From: Tenrec ecaudatus
Taxonomy: Eukaryota > Chordata > Mammalia > Afrosoricida > Tenrecidae
Direction: 5' to 3'
DNA: 64,000 bases
Assembly: GCF_050624435.1 (NCBI RefSeq)
Contig: NC_134538.1
Span: 125,656,937 to 125,720,936, forward strand
Made by a program: the position numbers and the translations under genes. The notes below the pieces were generated by a model. It searched no databases, was not told the origin of the DNA, and was given only the letters and a program-made list of their open reading frames with translations. Below, piece by piece: positions 44,461-56,439 of this stretch (positions are counted from its first letter, which is position 1; each line of letters starts with the position of its first letter).

Positions 44461-45944
44461 TAACTTGATGTTTCTATGGCTGTCTCCAGCCAAGTGTGAC
44501 AACGGAAAGAAAAAAAAAGAGAGGAGATAAACAGATGACAAAAAAAGAGAGAAAATAACAAAGAAAAAATAATCAAGCTGAGGAAAGGAGACAAACAAAA
44601 ACATCAATATAATAACAAAGACAAACAAAAAATAAAAGAAAGGAAAATAAAATCAAGGAAAGAGAAAGAGAAAAACAGAAATAGGCATACCATAAACAAA
44701 AGTGTCCTAACCCAAACCATTGCCAATCGAGGTGATTTCATTCACAGAGGGCCTACACAGGACTTCCAGGTCTGTAAACCTTTATGGGAATGAATAGCCT
44801 CAACTCTCTCCCTTGGAGTGTCAGTGGTGGTGGTTGGCACAGTGGGAGTGGGGGCTGTGGGGGGAAGGCCGAGAAAGAAAAAGAATAGTAAAGAAAAAAT
44901 AATGGAAAATAGAGAGGAAGTAAAATAACAAGCAAAAAAGAAGAAAAAAATAAAATCAGAGGAAAAAATACACATAAAATTATAAAAGAAAGGAAAGAAG
45001 CGGGGGTGGGTAAAATAAGGCAAAAACTTGGCACTGGAGGGACAGGATCTAGAGAACAGAAAACTGGCAGGTGGAATGCCCATTACAGGTTGGTTCCCTG
45101 TGCCAGGCAAATTGCTCAGAGGTTGGGGAAAGGTAGGGGCAAGGGAAGGGATGCCTAATCCTTGACAAAGTTCCTCATTTCTTAGATGGTGTCTGGGTTC
45201 AAGGTACCTTGATCCAGAAATAATTTGTGCTGGACCAGAGGGTAGCTGAGGTCAGGATTCTTGCACCTGAAGAAACTTTTTCACATTCAGAAGGCAGCTG
45301 GTTATGGAAAGAGTTCGTCCCTGCCCAGGAGTAGCTGAAGGCAGGCCACTTTGCTGGCATTGTGTGTTCTGCTGGCCCGATGAGGTGGGGGCTCCAGACG
45401 TGGCACTCAGCCCCTGCCAACAAGGGTGCAGCTCTGATCTGAGACGGAGTAGGGGCTGTGTAAAGTATGGTGTCACTGGCTGTTGGGTGGATGAAGGTGG
45501 ACACTGGCCACGCTTCTAGTCACCCACAGAAAGTAGGGCTAAGGGGAGAATTGCATCATTTGGATCACCAGCCTCCTGTGCTAGAACTTGTTCAATTAGG
45601 TCACTGTCTTCATCAAATGCTGCTGGTAAAAGTTCAAAATGATTATGTTGTGTGAAGCCACCTGACAATTCATTCACCTGTTCCATCTGTCTCCTTTATT
45701 GCTAATTTTGGTCAGTTTCTTATTCAGTATTTAATCCACTTCTCTATCCTTTTATCTGAAGGCCAGGGTTCCCAGGTTATCATCTATATCTGTTTCAGCC
45801 AATCTCTTGTGCTTCTGTGTGTTTGCCTAGTTCACCGTCTTGTTGGAAGTCTAGAACCAAGCATTATCATCAAGATTTTTGATTTAAAAATATCAGAAAT
45901 CAACTCTGTTTAATTTTAAAAGGAAAGGGAAAAATTTATAAGAT
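44461..45944. other. unclassified; two purine-rich blocks
   Basis: 44500-44680 and 44865-45000 are A/G-rich on the plus strand. 45140-45540 is GC-richer. This could be the 5' part of the old L1 at 42170-44460, but I cannot match it. Confidence 0.35.
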
Positions 45945-46100
45945 ATTTGTTGCACAAATGGCTAAGTATTTGATTACAAACTTAAAGGTTCCTGATTACA
46001 ATCCGCTCAGAGGTGTTGTGAAAGAGAAGTCTGATAATTTGCTTCTGAAAGATGATAGTACTGACAACCCTACAGAGGGCCTGTAATTCCACCTTGGGCC
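45945..46100 (+). mobile_element. AfroSINE-like fragment
   Basis: 'aaatggctaagtatttgatt', 'gttcctgattacaatccgc' and 'gacaaccctacagagggcc' are in SINE order but strongly diverged. Confidence 0.5.
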
Positions 46101-46449
46101 GCTCTGAGAGTTTTGTTCATGAGAAGACTAGACAACTGGACTTGGGGAATGGACAAGAAAGAAGGCTGGTCAGGTTAGATCCCAGACCACACCAAAGCAA
46201 GATCTGGTAGGATTGCTAATATACGCACAGTCCCCACCCATCCTGGGTTTTGCTTTCCATTGGCGCCATAGGTACAAATTCTCAATCTTTTCTACTTCTT
46301 CATACCATTCAGAATAAAATCTCAGGAATGAGCCACTGATTGGCCAGATCAAAGTCTGTACCCAAGCACTAGTTTCCCGGAAACAGGAGAAAAGGTATCT
46401 GAATTCCTGCCATTATTCACACAATACCAGTTGCCTTAACATAGAATGA

Positions 46450-47010
46450 GGTGCTGTGGAGCTGGTCCCTATGCAGAACACAAGAAAACACGGCTGAGTT
46501 ATATGCCATCTGCACAGTTGTTGTAATTGAGCCCATTGTTGTGGCCATTTGGTCAAGCTACAAGTCTTCCCCTTCATCAATGACCATCTACTTTACTAAG
46601 CATAATGTCCTTTTCCAGGGAGTGGCCTCTACTAACAACAGATCCAAAACATTTGAGATGCAGTCTCTCCATCGTAGTTTCTAAGGAGATTCTGGCAGAT
46701 TTGTTTGTTCTTTTGGCAGTCCATAATACCTTCATATTCTTTGCCAGCACCATAATTAAAATATATCGATTCTTCTCTGGTCTTTCTTATTGATTGTCCA
46801 ACTTTTCCATTCATATGAAGTGATTGAAAATACCATGTCTTGGATCAAGTATACCCAAGTCCTAAAAGGGACATCCTTACTCTTCAGCACTTTCAAGTTG
46901 TCTTTTGTAGTAGATAGTGGATTTCTTGACTGCTGCTTCTGTAAGAATTCATCGTGGAACATCACAGCCTCATACAAACTACAACAGTTTGACAAAATGA
47001 CAGCAAAGTG
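46450..47010 (-). mobile_element. RTE LINE, 3' part
   Basis: The reverse complement follows the RTE C-terminal region: thumb-side 'tactcttcagcactttcaag', 'catatgaagtgattgaaaat', 'ttcttttggcagtccataat', 'ctaagcataatgtcctttt' and the end near 46520. The frames are broken. Confidence 0.7.
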
Positions 47011-47375
47011 ATGGAGAATGGGGTGTAGAGCCAGTAAAACTAACAAATGGCCTCTCTCTGTAGACAGGAAGCAGCATGGTCAATGTGCATTTTATGAAAT
47101 GGCTTGGATGATGGATTGTCATAGGGTAAGACTACATGGGGACCAAGAGAAAGTCTCATTTGAGCTTGATGATTGGATGTGAAGGGTGAGGGAGAGGGTG
47201 GAATCTAGGCCCATCCTTGGGTGTCTGGCTAAGATGATGGTGATTGGCTATATTGTTGGTCACACACACACACGCCACTAAATGGCCATGGCACATTAGT
47301 ATTTCCCTTTAATTTCTGTGGTCAAGAGCAGGGATGGAGCTGGATCCTAGGCCTCCTGACTCTAGGATGGACAGA

Positions 47376-47596
47376 TGTGGTAGTGGTTAAGACACACTGG
47401 GTATCGTCTTCTTCAGCTTCTAGCTCCCTACTTCTCAGCTGTATGATTTTTGAACGTGCCACTTAACCAGTCTATGCTCCAGGTTCCTCATCTGTAAAGT
47501 GAGAGTAGTACTAATATCTGACTCAAAGGGTGGTTTTTACGTTAGGACAATATCTGCCACTATTAAGTTTGCAATAAATGTTAATTATACTAATTA
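47376..47596 (+). mobile_element. MIR SINE
   Basis: Ordered MIR blocks: 'gtggtagtggttaagacaca', 'aacgtgccacttaaccag', 'ttcctcatctgtaaagtgag' and the terminal 'gcaataaatgttaattat'. Confidence 0.85.
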
Positions 47597-47668
47597 GCTA
47601 TGTTCAATCTAGTGATAATTAATCCAAAGAGTTTTGAGGGGTGGCATGGGGGTCTTCTTCATCCCCAT

Positions 47669-47683
47669 GAAAAGACTGACCTG
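47669..47683. repeat. left target-site duplication of L1 47684-49298
   Basis: GAAAAGACTGACCTG, identical to 49299-49313. Confidence 0.85.
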
Positions 47684-47933
47684 GGAGGAAAGTCAAGGGA
47701 GATGGAGGAAAGAGCTAGGAGTCAAAGGGCATTCATGGAGGTCTAGACAAAGACATGTACATGCAAATATATATAGGAGGATGGGGAAATAGATCTATGT
47801 GTCTATATTTATAGGTCAAGTATTAAGGTGCCGGAAGGACCTTGGGCCTCTACTCAAACACTCCCTCAATGCATGAATACCTTCTTTTATTAAATTGGAA
47901 CTCTATGATGCTCACTCTCCCGACACAACGGCT

Positions 47934-48375
47934 GGAGCCAAAGTGTGTGAACAAGTAAATGTGGTGAAGAAAGCTGATGGTGCCCGGCTATCAAAAGAGA
48001 TAGTGACTGGGGTCTTAAAGGCTTGAAGATAAACAAGCGGCCATCTAGCTCAGAAGCAACAAAGTCCACATGGAAGAACACACCAGCCTGAGTGAGCGAG
48101 TGGTCCCAAAGGGATCAGTTACCAGGCATCAAAGAACAAAAAATCATATCATTGACTGCACACCTCCATGATAGGATCGCTGAAGACAAATGGGTGCATA
48201 AGCAAATGTGGTGAAGAAAGCTGATGGTGCCCGGCTATCAAAAGAGATAGTGTCTGGGGTCTTAAAGGCTTGAAGGTGAACAAGCGGCCATCTAGCTCAG
48301 AAGCAAATAAGCCCACATGGAAGAAGCACACCGGCCAGTGCGATCACGAGGTGCCCAAGGGACCAGGTATAAGGC
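47934..48375 (+). repeat. tandem 247-bp repeat in L1 3' UTR
   Basis: 'gtggtgaagaaagctgatgg' occurs at 47961 and 48208. Both copies carry 'ttaaaggcttgaag' and 'cggccatctagctcagaag'. Confidence 0.85.
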
Positions 48376-48395
48376 ATCATGCAAAAAAAAAGAGA

Positions 48396-48456
48396 TATGT
48401 GTGTGTATGTATGTGTATATGTATATATGTATGTATATATATGTATATATATATCA
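48396..48456. repeat. TG/TATG microsatellite inside L1
   Basis: Alternating gtgtatgtatg and tatatgta units, at the 3' UTR site where the L1 at 59824-61129 carries a (TA)n tract. Confidence 0.85.
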
Positions 48457-49298
48457 TATTAAATGAAGGGGGAAGTGCAGAGTGGAGACCCAAGGCCCAA
48501 GTGTCGACCAATGGAGATCCCCTCATAGAGGGGTTTAGGAGAGGAGATGGGTTAATTAGGGTGTGAGGTAGTATCGATGAAGAACACAGCTTTCCCCCGG
48601 ATCCTGGATGCTTCCTCCCGCCAACTACCATGATCCGAATTCTACCTTGCAGGGCTGGATAGGACAGAGGCTGTACACTGGTGCATATGAGGGTTGGAGG
48701 TACAGGGAATCCAGGGTGGATGATACCTTCAGGACCAAGGGTGTGAGGGACGCTGCTGGGAGAGTGGAGGGTGAGTGGGTTGGAAAGGGGGAACTGATTA
48801 CAAGGATCCACATGTGACCTCTTCCCTGGGAGAGGGACAGCAGAGAAGGGGGGAAGGGAGACTCCGGATAGGGCAAGATATGACAAAACAACGTTGTATA
48901 AATTACCAAGGGCATATGAGGGAGGGGGGAATGGGGAGGGAGGAGGGGGAAAAAAAGAGGACCTGATGCAAGGGGCTTAAGTGGAGAGCAAATGCCTTGA
49001 GAATGATTGGGGCAGGGAATGTATGGATGTGCTTTATACAATTGATGTATGTATATGTATGGATTGTGGTAAGAGTTGTATGAGTCCCTAATAAAATGTA
49101 AAAGAAGAAAAGAGAAAAAAATGATTAGGGCAAAGACTGTACAGATGTGCTTTATACAAGTGATGTATGTATATATATGAACTGTGAAAAGAATTGTATG
49201 AGCCCCAATAAATTGTTAAAATTAAAAAAAAAAGAAAGAGAAAGGATACAACCCAGATATACACCTTTCCTGATGTTAAAAAAAAAAAAAAAAGAAAA

Positions 49299-49313
49299 GA
49301 AAAGACTGACCTG
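49299..49313. repeat. right target-site duplication of L1 47684-49298
   Basis: Identical to 47669-47683 and follows the final A-rich tail. Confidence 0.85.
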
Positions 49314-50084
49314 TAAAAACAGAATGGTCTTTAGTAGTTTGTGTCTACCAATCCTTTGCTATGAAGAAATCTAACCATCCTGAGTACAGCTACTTAGAGT
49401 CACCCAGGTGAGAGCCACTTACCTGAAGACAGCATTTCAAAATGCACTGATGAAAAACCCGAGACCTGAGACTGTGTTCTATGCATACTCTGATTTTACT
49501 TTCAGAAACTGCTAAATCATGTTACTTACATCTGGGAGTGATACAGCATTATGAAACTCCACTCTAACATGAACAAGTCAAACAAGTTTCTTATATAACA
49601 AGAGCTTGGGCATGTCACTCAGGCTTGGCCCTTTGCCACCCCCTTTGATTCCCCATAATAAGATACCAAAATATATAGTGTGTAGTTCAAGCTTAGGGCA
49701 TGGAACACTGTGTAGGTTAAGGAAGTGGAAGGTCAAGTCCTGCTCTGACTGAGAGACCCCAAAATAGGTAATGTTGGAGGTGAGAGGCAAGGATGTAGTT
49801 ACTGTTGGTGTTTTCAACCCCATCAGGGTATTCTTGGGGGGAGTCATGGGTATAAATCTATCTGGATCCAGATGGATGCCCAAACACACGGAGATCTCCA
49901 AGGAATGCTGGATCCACAGATGCTGAAAGAAGACAAGGACCTCACTCTTAAATTGTGAGCTGACAGAGAAAGAAAGTCTTTCCCCAGAGCTAATATCTTG
50001 AATTCTGACTTCTAGCCTCCTAAACTGTGAGAGAATGAATTAATTTTTGTTTATTACAGACATCCACATGTAGCACCTCTGTTA
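49314..50084. other. unclassified stretch
   Basis: No repeat or exon was recognised. Confidence 0.4.
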
Positions 50085-50280
50085 TAGCTCTTACTGCCAT
50101 TGAATTGATTCCAACTCATAGCAATCCTGTAGAACAGAGAGGAACTGCTCCCAAGGGGTTCCAGCAGCAGACAGTCTTTCTCTAGGTGAGCAGCTGGGAG
50201 GTTTGAACCACTGGCCTTTGCTCATCGGGCCAGTGGTGGCTCACTGTGCCGTCAGAACTCTGTGAGGGCAGCTCTAGGAC
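50085..50280 (-). mobile_element. AfroSINE
   Basis: Reversed tail 'actgccattgaattgattcc', middle 'gtagaacagagaggaactgc' and head-side 'tgggaggtttgaaccactgg' are in order. The head end is diverged. Confidence 0.75.
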
Positions 50281-50372
50281 AACCTGATGGGCAGCTTGCA
50301 CAGCCCAGCACGTCCGGTTTTCCAAAGGGGAGAGAGTGGTTTTTATGTTTCCCCCACTTTTTAAAGAAAAAT

Positions 50373-50665
50373 AATTTTATTGGGGGCTCATTCAACACAT
50401 CACAATCCATACATCCATCATGTCAAGCACATTTGTACATTTGTTGCCCTCATCATTCTCAAAACATTTGCTTTCTACTTGAGCCTTTGGTGTCAGCTCC
50501 TCATTTTCCCCCTCCCTTATCCCTCCATCATGAACCCTTGATACTTTATAAATTATTATTGTTTTGCCATATCTTACACTGTCTGACGTCTTCCTTCACC
50601 CACTTATCCGCTGTCCTTCCCCTAGGGAAGAGGTTCCATGTAGATCCTTGTCATCAGTTCCTGGG
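50373..50665 (-). mobile_element. 5'-truncated L1, terminal 0.3 kb
   Basis: Reversed L1 terminus ('aataattttattgggggctc'), then 'catttgctttctacttgag' and 'tatcttacactgtctgacg', ending at 'catgtagatccttgtcatc'. No target duplication was recognised. Confidence 0.75.
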
Positions 50666-51179
50666 AAAGAGAGTTTATTATCGGAGCAATACAGCGCCAA
50701 GAAAGAAAAGATCAGCTTTCAAGAAGAAACAGAAATATCTTTCTTTGTGAGACTAATGAAGAAATAAACTCTCAAATTTTAGCACAGCTTTTGTCACAAA
50801 TACTCTATTCACCTTTCATTCTGAACCGCTGGGAGAGTCATAGCACCCTCATGCTTCCCACAGGATCGGGATGGAAAGATCCCATCAGTTTAATGAAAGA
50901 TCTGCCTCCACTCTTCTGAGTCCTCCTAGATAAAATCGCCTTTGGGCTGCATGGACCCCTACTTCTGGTGTATGAGTTAAGATTGTGGATGTTTTCCTGG
51001 TAGGGAAACTGATTAGTCAGAATTTTGCTGTATATTTTTGATATTACATTGAAAAGGGGAGAGAGAACTTAAGCCTGATGTTAAGCAGACAAACATTCCA
51101 TTTTAAAAGTTTGCTTCTGAATTTTTAGTGCAATTTAGGAAATTGCTCATCATGGTAGATTTCTGTTATAATAATAATT

Positions 51180-51315
51180 ACTACTACTTATATCCGATGG
51201 TGTCCTTGACACTTCACATATATTTTTCCCTAATTCTTACCTTTAGCCTACAAGATAAGCATTATTGCTCCATTACTGAGATGAGGAAACTTGGGTTCAA
51301 AGAGGCTGTTTTGGC
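51180..51315 (-). mobile_element. MIR SINE, partial
   Basis: Reversed MIR core: 'ttcacatatatttttcccta', 'aagcattattgctccattac' and 'gatgaggaaacttgggttc'. Confidence 0.65.
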
Positions 51316-51479
51316 TGGTAAGCAGGGGGTGGAGTGGGCCTGCTATTTCCTTATCCCATGAGATTGTCCGCTAAGGAAAGAAGACTGACCTAAAAGGGGG
51401 TGGGGTTTCCTGGCTTGGGAGCAGACCAAGCTTCATTAAAAACTCGACACAACTCTTTGTCAAATGACAGGTATTTTTC

Positions 51480-52000
51480 CAACAGTTTTATTGTCAGGTC
51501 GTGTACATATCATAAAATTCAATCATTTGATCATATCAGGGAGAATTGTACAATTGGCCCCACATCAATTTTTTGAACATTCCTGCTCCCATGGTGAAAT
51601 CACAATCCATTCTAGTGCTCCCTCCCCTCTCCCGTCTTCACCCTTTCCTCCCAACATTCCCTTACTCTGCCCATCATGGACCCTCCACCCTGCATCCCCT
51701 ATCACCCCTTGTATCACTTATTCTCATTAGGCCTCCACTCCTCCTGTGCTTCACAGCTGGGAGACCCAACAGAAAACAATGAAAAACAAAATCGTGCCAA
51801 GGTGATAAGGATAAAAACATAATAGTATGAGAAGGGAAAGACACCCAACAACATTCAAAGAGCCAGGGAAGACATCTCTGCCAAGGAACCAGGAAGAGAT
51901 ACCGATCTGCCCCAGACCATGTTCGTCAGCCGGACAAGCGTCAAGGTCGATCCAGCATGATCAAGATGACAATGGCCTCTGCCCGATAGTAAGGCTGTTA
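51480..52000 (-). mobile_element. old L1 3' end
   Basis: 'ccaacagttttattgtcagg', 'catataaaattcaatc'-like and 'gaattgtacaattggcccc' resemble a reversed old L1 terminus. The C-rich block and the following A-rich block resemble 41646-42029. The right boundary is uncertain. Confidence 0.5.
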
Positions 52001-52989
52001 GGGACTCTCGCCCGTTGCCACAGCTGCTCTGCCAGTGGCTCAGCCTGACCAGAGATGCTGGCAGGTATTTTTGAGGTGGGATTTCACTTCCCCCCAAGGG
52101 CCAAGGGTTCTTGGGGTTGCTGTTTGCTGTCGTTTGGCTTCACCGAGCTCTGTGACAGAAGTAAGATGTGGAAGTACATGCAGTTTCTTGGGCACACGCT
52201 ACGGGGAGCAGGACCCTTTTACTCTGATCTCCTTCTGAAGGGTCTGTGCGGGAGGAACCCCTTGTAGAGGTGGAAGTTCCTGCAGCTACCCAGGCTTTCT
52301 CCTTCACCTAGTGTGAAAGGAGCCAACTTGTCCTCTGGTCACCCTCCTCACCTGAGCCTAACAACTGGGACATGTCTAGCGGGCTGCTTCTAGCTGATTT
52401 ATCCCTGTGTCACCTACACCACACTTGTCGGAGGCCTTTCTGTCTCCTGAGGTTCTACAGAAACGTGCTGATTCAACAGGTGGATGAGAAGCAAGATGTT
52501 ACATGTCAGAGAGAGGGGAGGGCACCAAATTATCCACATCTCTGTTCCCAGGAAGCTTATCATCTAGTGGGGTGATGAGAAACTGTCAGGAAAAATGGCC
52601 CACTTAATGTTTGTGTCTAGGACTCTACATGCTAATGTATATGTATGTATATATGTATATGTTAAAGACCATAAACATAAGCTAGAGTCCTCAGGGGTGC
52701 TACAGGGAGAATCTGGGGGGATGAATAGGATTGGGGTGCATATCGAGGCAAAGTGGGAGAGGACTCACCTACAAGGAGTATGAGCGACCTCTCCAGGCAG
52801 GCACTACGGGCCAGGTGACCTCCAATGCTGCTTCAGAGCAAGTGCAGGGCTTTGCAGGGGTGTGACCCTCAGGACTTATGCCACCTTTCCTTGATGGGGC
52901 TCTTGCCTGATTTTATATGGCACTTATCCTGCCTTAAGAACCCATGCTTCCACAACTGTCTTCTGGCTTCCAGCTATTGACAATATTGA
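52001..52989. other. unclassified stretch
   Basis: No family was recognised and frames are short. A TATG-type mini-microsatellite lies near 52635-52665. Confidence 0.4.
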
Positions 52990-53315
52990 CAGCGTGTGTT
53001 TTGTTCCAGCAACAAGCATCGAGAAGGAGGTAAAAGTGGGTTAATGTCAGATGGATCTTGGTTGAAAGCAGAGAATGTTAGAAAGATATTTACCTATGTT
53101 TTACTGACTACACAAGGGTATTTGATGGTTTAGAGCATAACAAAATGTGGATGACATTGCAAAGAATAGGAATTCAGATTGATTAATGGTGCTCATGCAG
53201 AACCTGTACATCGGCCGAGAGGCCAATCCTTCAAACAAAAGGATAAAGTGTGGCTTAAAATTGTCGTACTTGCACAAGTCTGTCTGCTGAACAAATAGTC
53301 GGAGAAGCTGGACTA

Positions 53316-55710
53316 TAAGCACCCAGCGGCATGGGAAGAACTGGAGGAACTCATGCTAAGCGAAGTAAGCCAGCCACAAAAGGACAAGTACGACATGTGT
53401 CTGCTGAGGTAAGAATTGAAAAAATGCAAAAGGGGCATAGGGAAAAAGCTACAGTATACAAACTTCCTTGGGGTGAGGACCATGCAGTATGGTAGAGACC
53501 AGGTCAAATCCAGGGATGCACATGGTAGACAGGTGGGGAAAGGAAAATAAAAGGATGAAAATAAGGAAGAAGTGGGGAGTGGGGGCATGGTGTGTTAACC
53601 CACCTAAGGGGAGAGTATTTTTTATATTTCCTCAGGGAAGAGGGATTAGACTTCAACCCAGTGCCCCAATGTGTGAATGCAACATTCCAGCTTGGAGTAG
53701 GGAACCAGTGGAGAGGTCTGGGAGGCTGGTCCCAATACCAAATATTAAGTGGATGCCTGCCCCTCCCCCCAGAAGAATTTATTTCAAAGGATTGCATTGA
53801 ATCGGCAGCTCCGGGAGAGGAACATATCTGATCAGAGCACACAGGAGCAGATGAAGGGGGAGTAGGAGAGAGTGGAGCACAACCTGGCCCACCATACCTT
53901 GAGGAAGGACTATGACCCCATTTAGAGCAGCCAGTCCATAGAGAGGACCACATGCCCAGCCCCACTATGAGACATGATGCCTCTCACTGACCCATGGCCC
54001 TGTGGGGGACAGCACCGGAGACACAGTGTGGGAATTGCGCCTGACCTGATTCTGCCATACCTAGACAAAGCACTTGGGGAATGCAGCAGAATAGCAAGGG
54101 AATGGATTGGCAAGGTCCCCAGGGAATGGTGAAGGTGGACTTTGGGGCCAGGGCGTGGTGCCCCAACAGACTGGACTGGAAAACACTCCTATAGGCCAAC
54201 AAATGATCCTTGAACTAACTACAAGCTTTTCTTTCTTGTTGTGTTTTGTTCTTTGTCAGTGGGTTGTTGTTGTTTCGTTGTATATTGTTGCTTGGTTTTG
54301 CTCTGTCTTGTATTTGTGCATGTTATTATCTCCACAGGTCTGTCTAAATAAGATAGGCTGAATGAACAATCTGGAGGAGAAAACAATGGGAATGACAGTT
54401 CTGGGGGGACATGGGATAGGGGAAGGTGGGGGGAAAGGAAGTGGTGTTAACAAACCAGGGACAAGGGAACAAGTGATCCAAATTGGCAGTGAGGTGGGTG
54501 TGAGAGGCCTGGTAGAGCATGATCAAGGGTAATGTAACCAAGAGTTATTGCTGAAACCCAGGTGGGGACTGAGCATATAGTGGGACAGGAGGAAAGTCAA
54601 GGGAAACAGAGGAAAGAGCTGGGAGACAAAGGACATTTATAGAGGTGTAGCTAACGACATGTACATATGCAAATATATTTATATATGAGGATGGGTAAAT
54701 CGATCTATGTGCCTATATTTATAGGCTTAGTATTAAGGTAGCAGAAGGACATTGGGCCTCCACTCAATTACTCCCTCAATGCAAGAATACTTTGTTCTAT
54801 TAAACTGGCATTCTATGATGCTCACCTTCCCAACACAACCGCTAAAGACAAAGTGGGTGAACAGCAAATGTGATAAAGAAAGCTGATGGTGCCTGGCTAT
54901 CAAAAGATATAGTGTCTAGGGTCTTAAAGGATTGAAGGTAAACAAGCGGCCATCTAGCTCAGAAGCAACAAAGCCCACATGGAAGAAGCACACCAGCCCG
55001 TGCGATCATGAGGTGTCGAAGGGATCAGGTATGACATCATCAGAACAAAAAATCTTACCATAGTGAATGAGGGTGGGGAGTGTGGAGTGGAGACCCAAAG
55101 CCCATTTGTCGGCCACTGGAGATCCCATTGCCGAAGGGTCTAGGGGAGGAGCTGAGCCAGTCAAGGTGCGATGTAGCACTGATGAAAAATACAACTTTCC
55201 TCTAGTTCCTAAATGCTTCCTCCCCTCCCCCCACTATCATGATCTGAAGTCTACCTTGCAAGTCTGGCTAGACCAAAGCACGTACACTGGTACAGATGGG
55301 AACTGGAAATACATGGAATCCAGGGCGGATGATCCCTTCAGGACCAGTGGTGTGAATGGTGATAATGGTAGGGTAGAGGAAGAGTGGGTTGGAAAGAGGG
55401 AACCAATTATATGGATCTACATGTGACCTCCTCCCTGGGGAATGGACAACAGGAAAGGGGGAGAAGGGAGACGTCGGACAGGGCAAGATATGACAAAATA
55501 ATAATTTATAAATTATCAAGGGCTCATGAGGGAGTAGGGAGTGGGGAGGAGGGGAAAATGAGGATCTGATGCCAAGGGCTTAAATGGAGAGCAAATATTT
55601 TGAGAAGGGTGAGGGCAATGAATGTACAGATGTGCTTTATGCAATTGATGTATGTATGGATTATGATAAGAGTTGTATGAGCCCCTAATAAAACGATTTT
55701 AAAAAAGAAG
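53316..55710 (+). mobile_element. 5'-truncated L1, end of ORF2 plus complete 3' UTR
   Basis: Starts within the last codons of ORF2 ('WEELEELMLSEVSQPQKDKY', stop TAA at 53410-53412). It then carries 2.3 kb of 3' UTR with only one copy of the 247-bp module (54840-55030) and a single terminus with AATAAA near 55690. It thus represents a shorter, single-module version of the 3' UTR. Confidence 0.85.
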
Positions 55711-55715
55711 AAGAT

Positions 55716-56147
55716 TGTGTTAGTCTGGTACGTTAGAGAAACAAATCCACAGAAACTCATGTAGAAGAGAGAGTTTTATATAAAGGTTAAGTGCGCATCA
55801 AGAAAACATCCCAACCCAGTGCTGCCCAAGCCCACAAGTCCAACCTTAAGTTATTAACCCATATGTCCAACACCAATCCAGAAAGTCCTCCTCCATCTCA
55901 CAAAACAGACAGAGGGCTGCATCGGGGTAGGTCCATGTGGGTTCTCCTTTGGGATGTCTTGCAGGAAGTCAGCCTTGTCAGCTGAAGTAGGGAACTGCTA
56001 AGGCAGCTGCACCCTGGTCCAGCCATTAGAAGGCAAGAGACCTGAGAACTAGAAAGGCGAGGCTTACTGAGCCATTTATCCCTCAGCCCTTCAATTAACC
56101 CCACATGTGTTTATTGGGCAGGTTGGCACAATAAACTAACTGCCTCA
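55716..56147 (+). mobile_element. solo LTR with AAGAT target duplication
   Basis: Starts TGTGTTAGTCTGGTACG and ends TAACTGCCTCA. AAGAT lies at 55711-55715 and 56148-56152. It is 432 bp long with AATAAA near the 3' end. It is the same subtype as 10907-11451 and 8046-8521, inserted at the junction between an L1 tail and RTE sequence. No internal retroviral genes adjoin it. Confidence 0.85.
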
Positions 56148-56439
56148 AAGATATGGCATCAGGAGGAAGATTCACTAACAACATGAAATATGCAAGTGAC
56201 AGAATCTTGCTTTCTGAAAGCCAAGAGGACTTGAAACATTTGATGAAGACCAAAGACTATCACCATTAGTATGGATTACACCTCAACACAAGGAAAATAA
56301 AAATGCCCACAACTGGTACTATCATGGTAAATGGAGAAATGATTGGAGTTGTCAAGGATTTCATTCAACTTGCATCCACACTCCATGCACATGGAGGTAG
56401 CAGTCAAGAAATCAAATGACATATTACATTGTGCAAATC

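Larger units (their letters stand above)
47684..49298 (+). mobile_element. 5'-truncated L1 with tandem 3' ends and probable 3' transduction
   Basis: The insertion is defined by perfect 15-bp duplications. It contains only 3' UTR: 'gtacatgcaaatatatatag', two 247-bp modules (phase points 47961 and 48208), a TATG-rich microsatellite, the G-rich tract, a first terminus with AATAAA at 49090-49095, a second terminus from about 49119 with AATAAA at 49207-49212, then about 40 bp not of L1 origin (49238-49277) and a final A-run. The non-L1 piece matches RTE sequence such as 12655-12695. Confidence 0.85.
52990..56425 (+). mobile_element. RTE LINE interrupted by an L1 and a solo LTR
   Basis: RTE RT-core sequence runs to 53315 ('gatggatcttggttgaaagc', 'gagcataacaaaatgtgg', 'tcggagaagctggactat'). 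It resumes at 56148 with 'ggcatcaggaggaagattc' and a decayed catalytic region ('aaatatgcaagtgacag'), then the thumb, to about 56425. The two pieces are adjacent in the intact order of RTE. The L1 (53316-55710) and the LTR (55716-56147) were inserted between them. Confidence 0.8.

Noticed and set aside
47934..48375. Direct repeats considered as a CRISPR array or satellite
   Set aside because: Two units of about 247 bp inside an L1 3' UTR, in a mammalian context; not a CRISPR layout, and it does not extend as a satellite.
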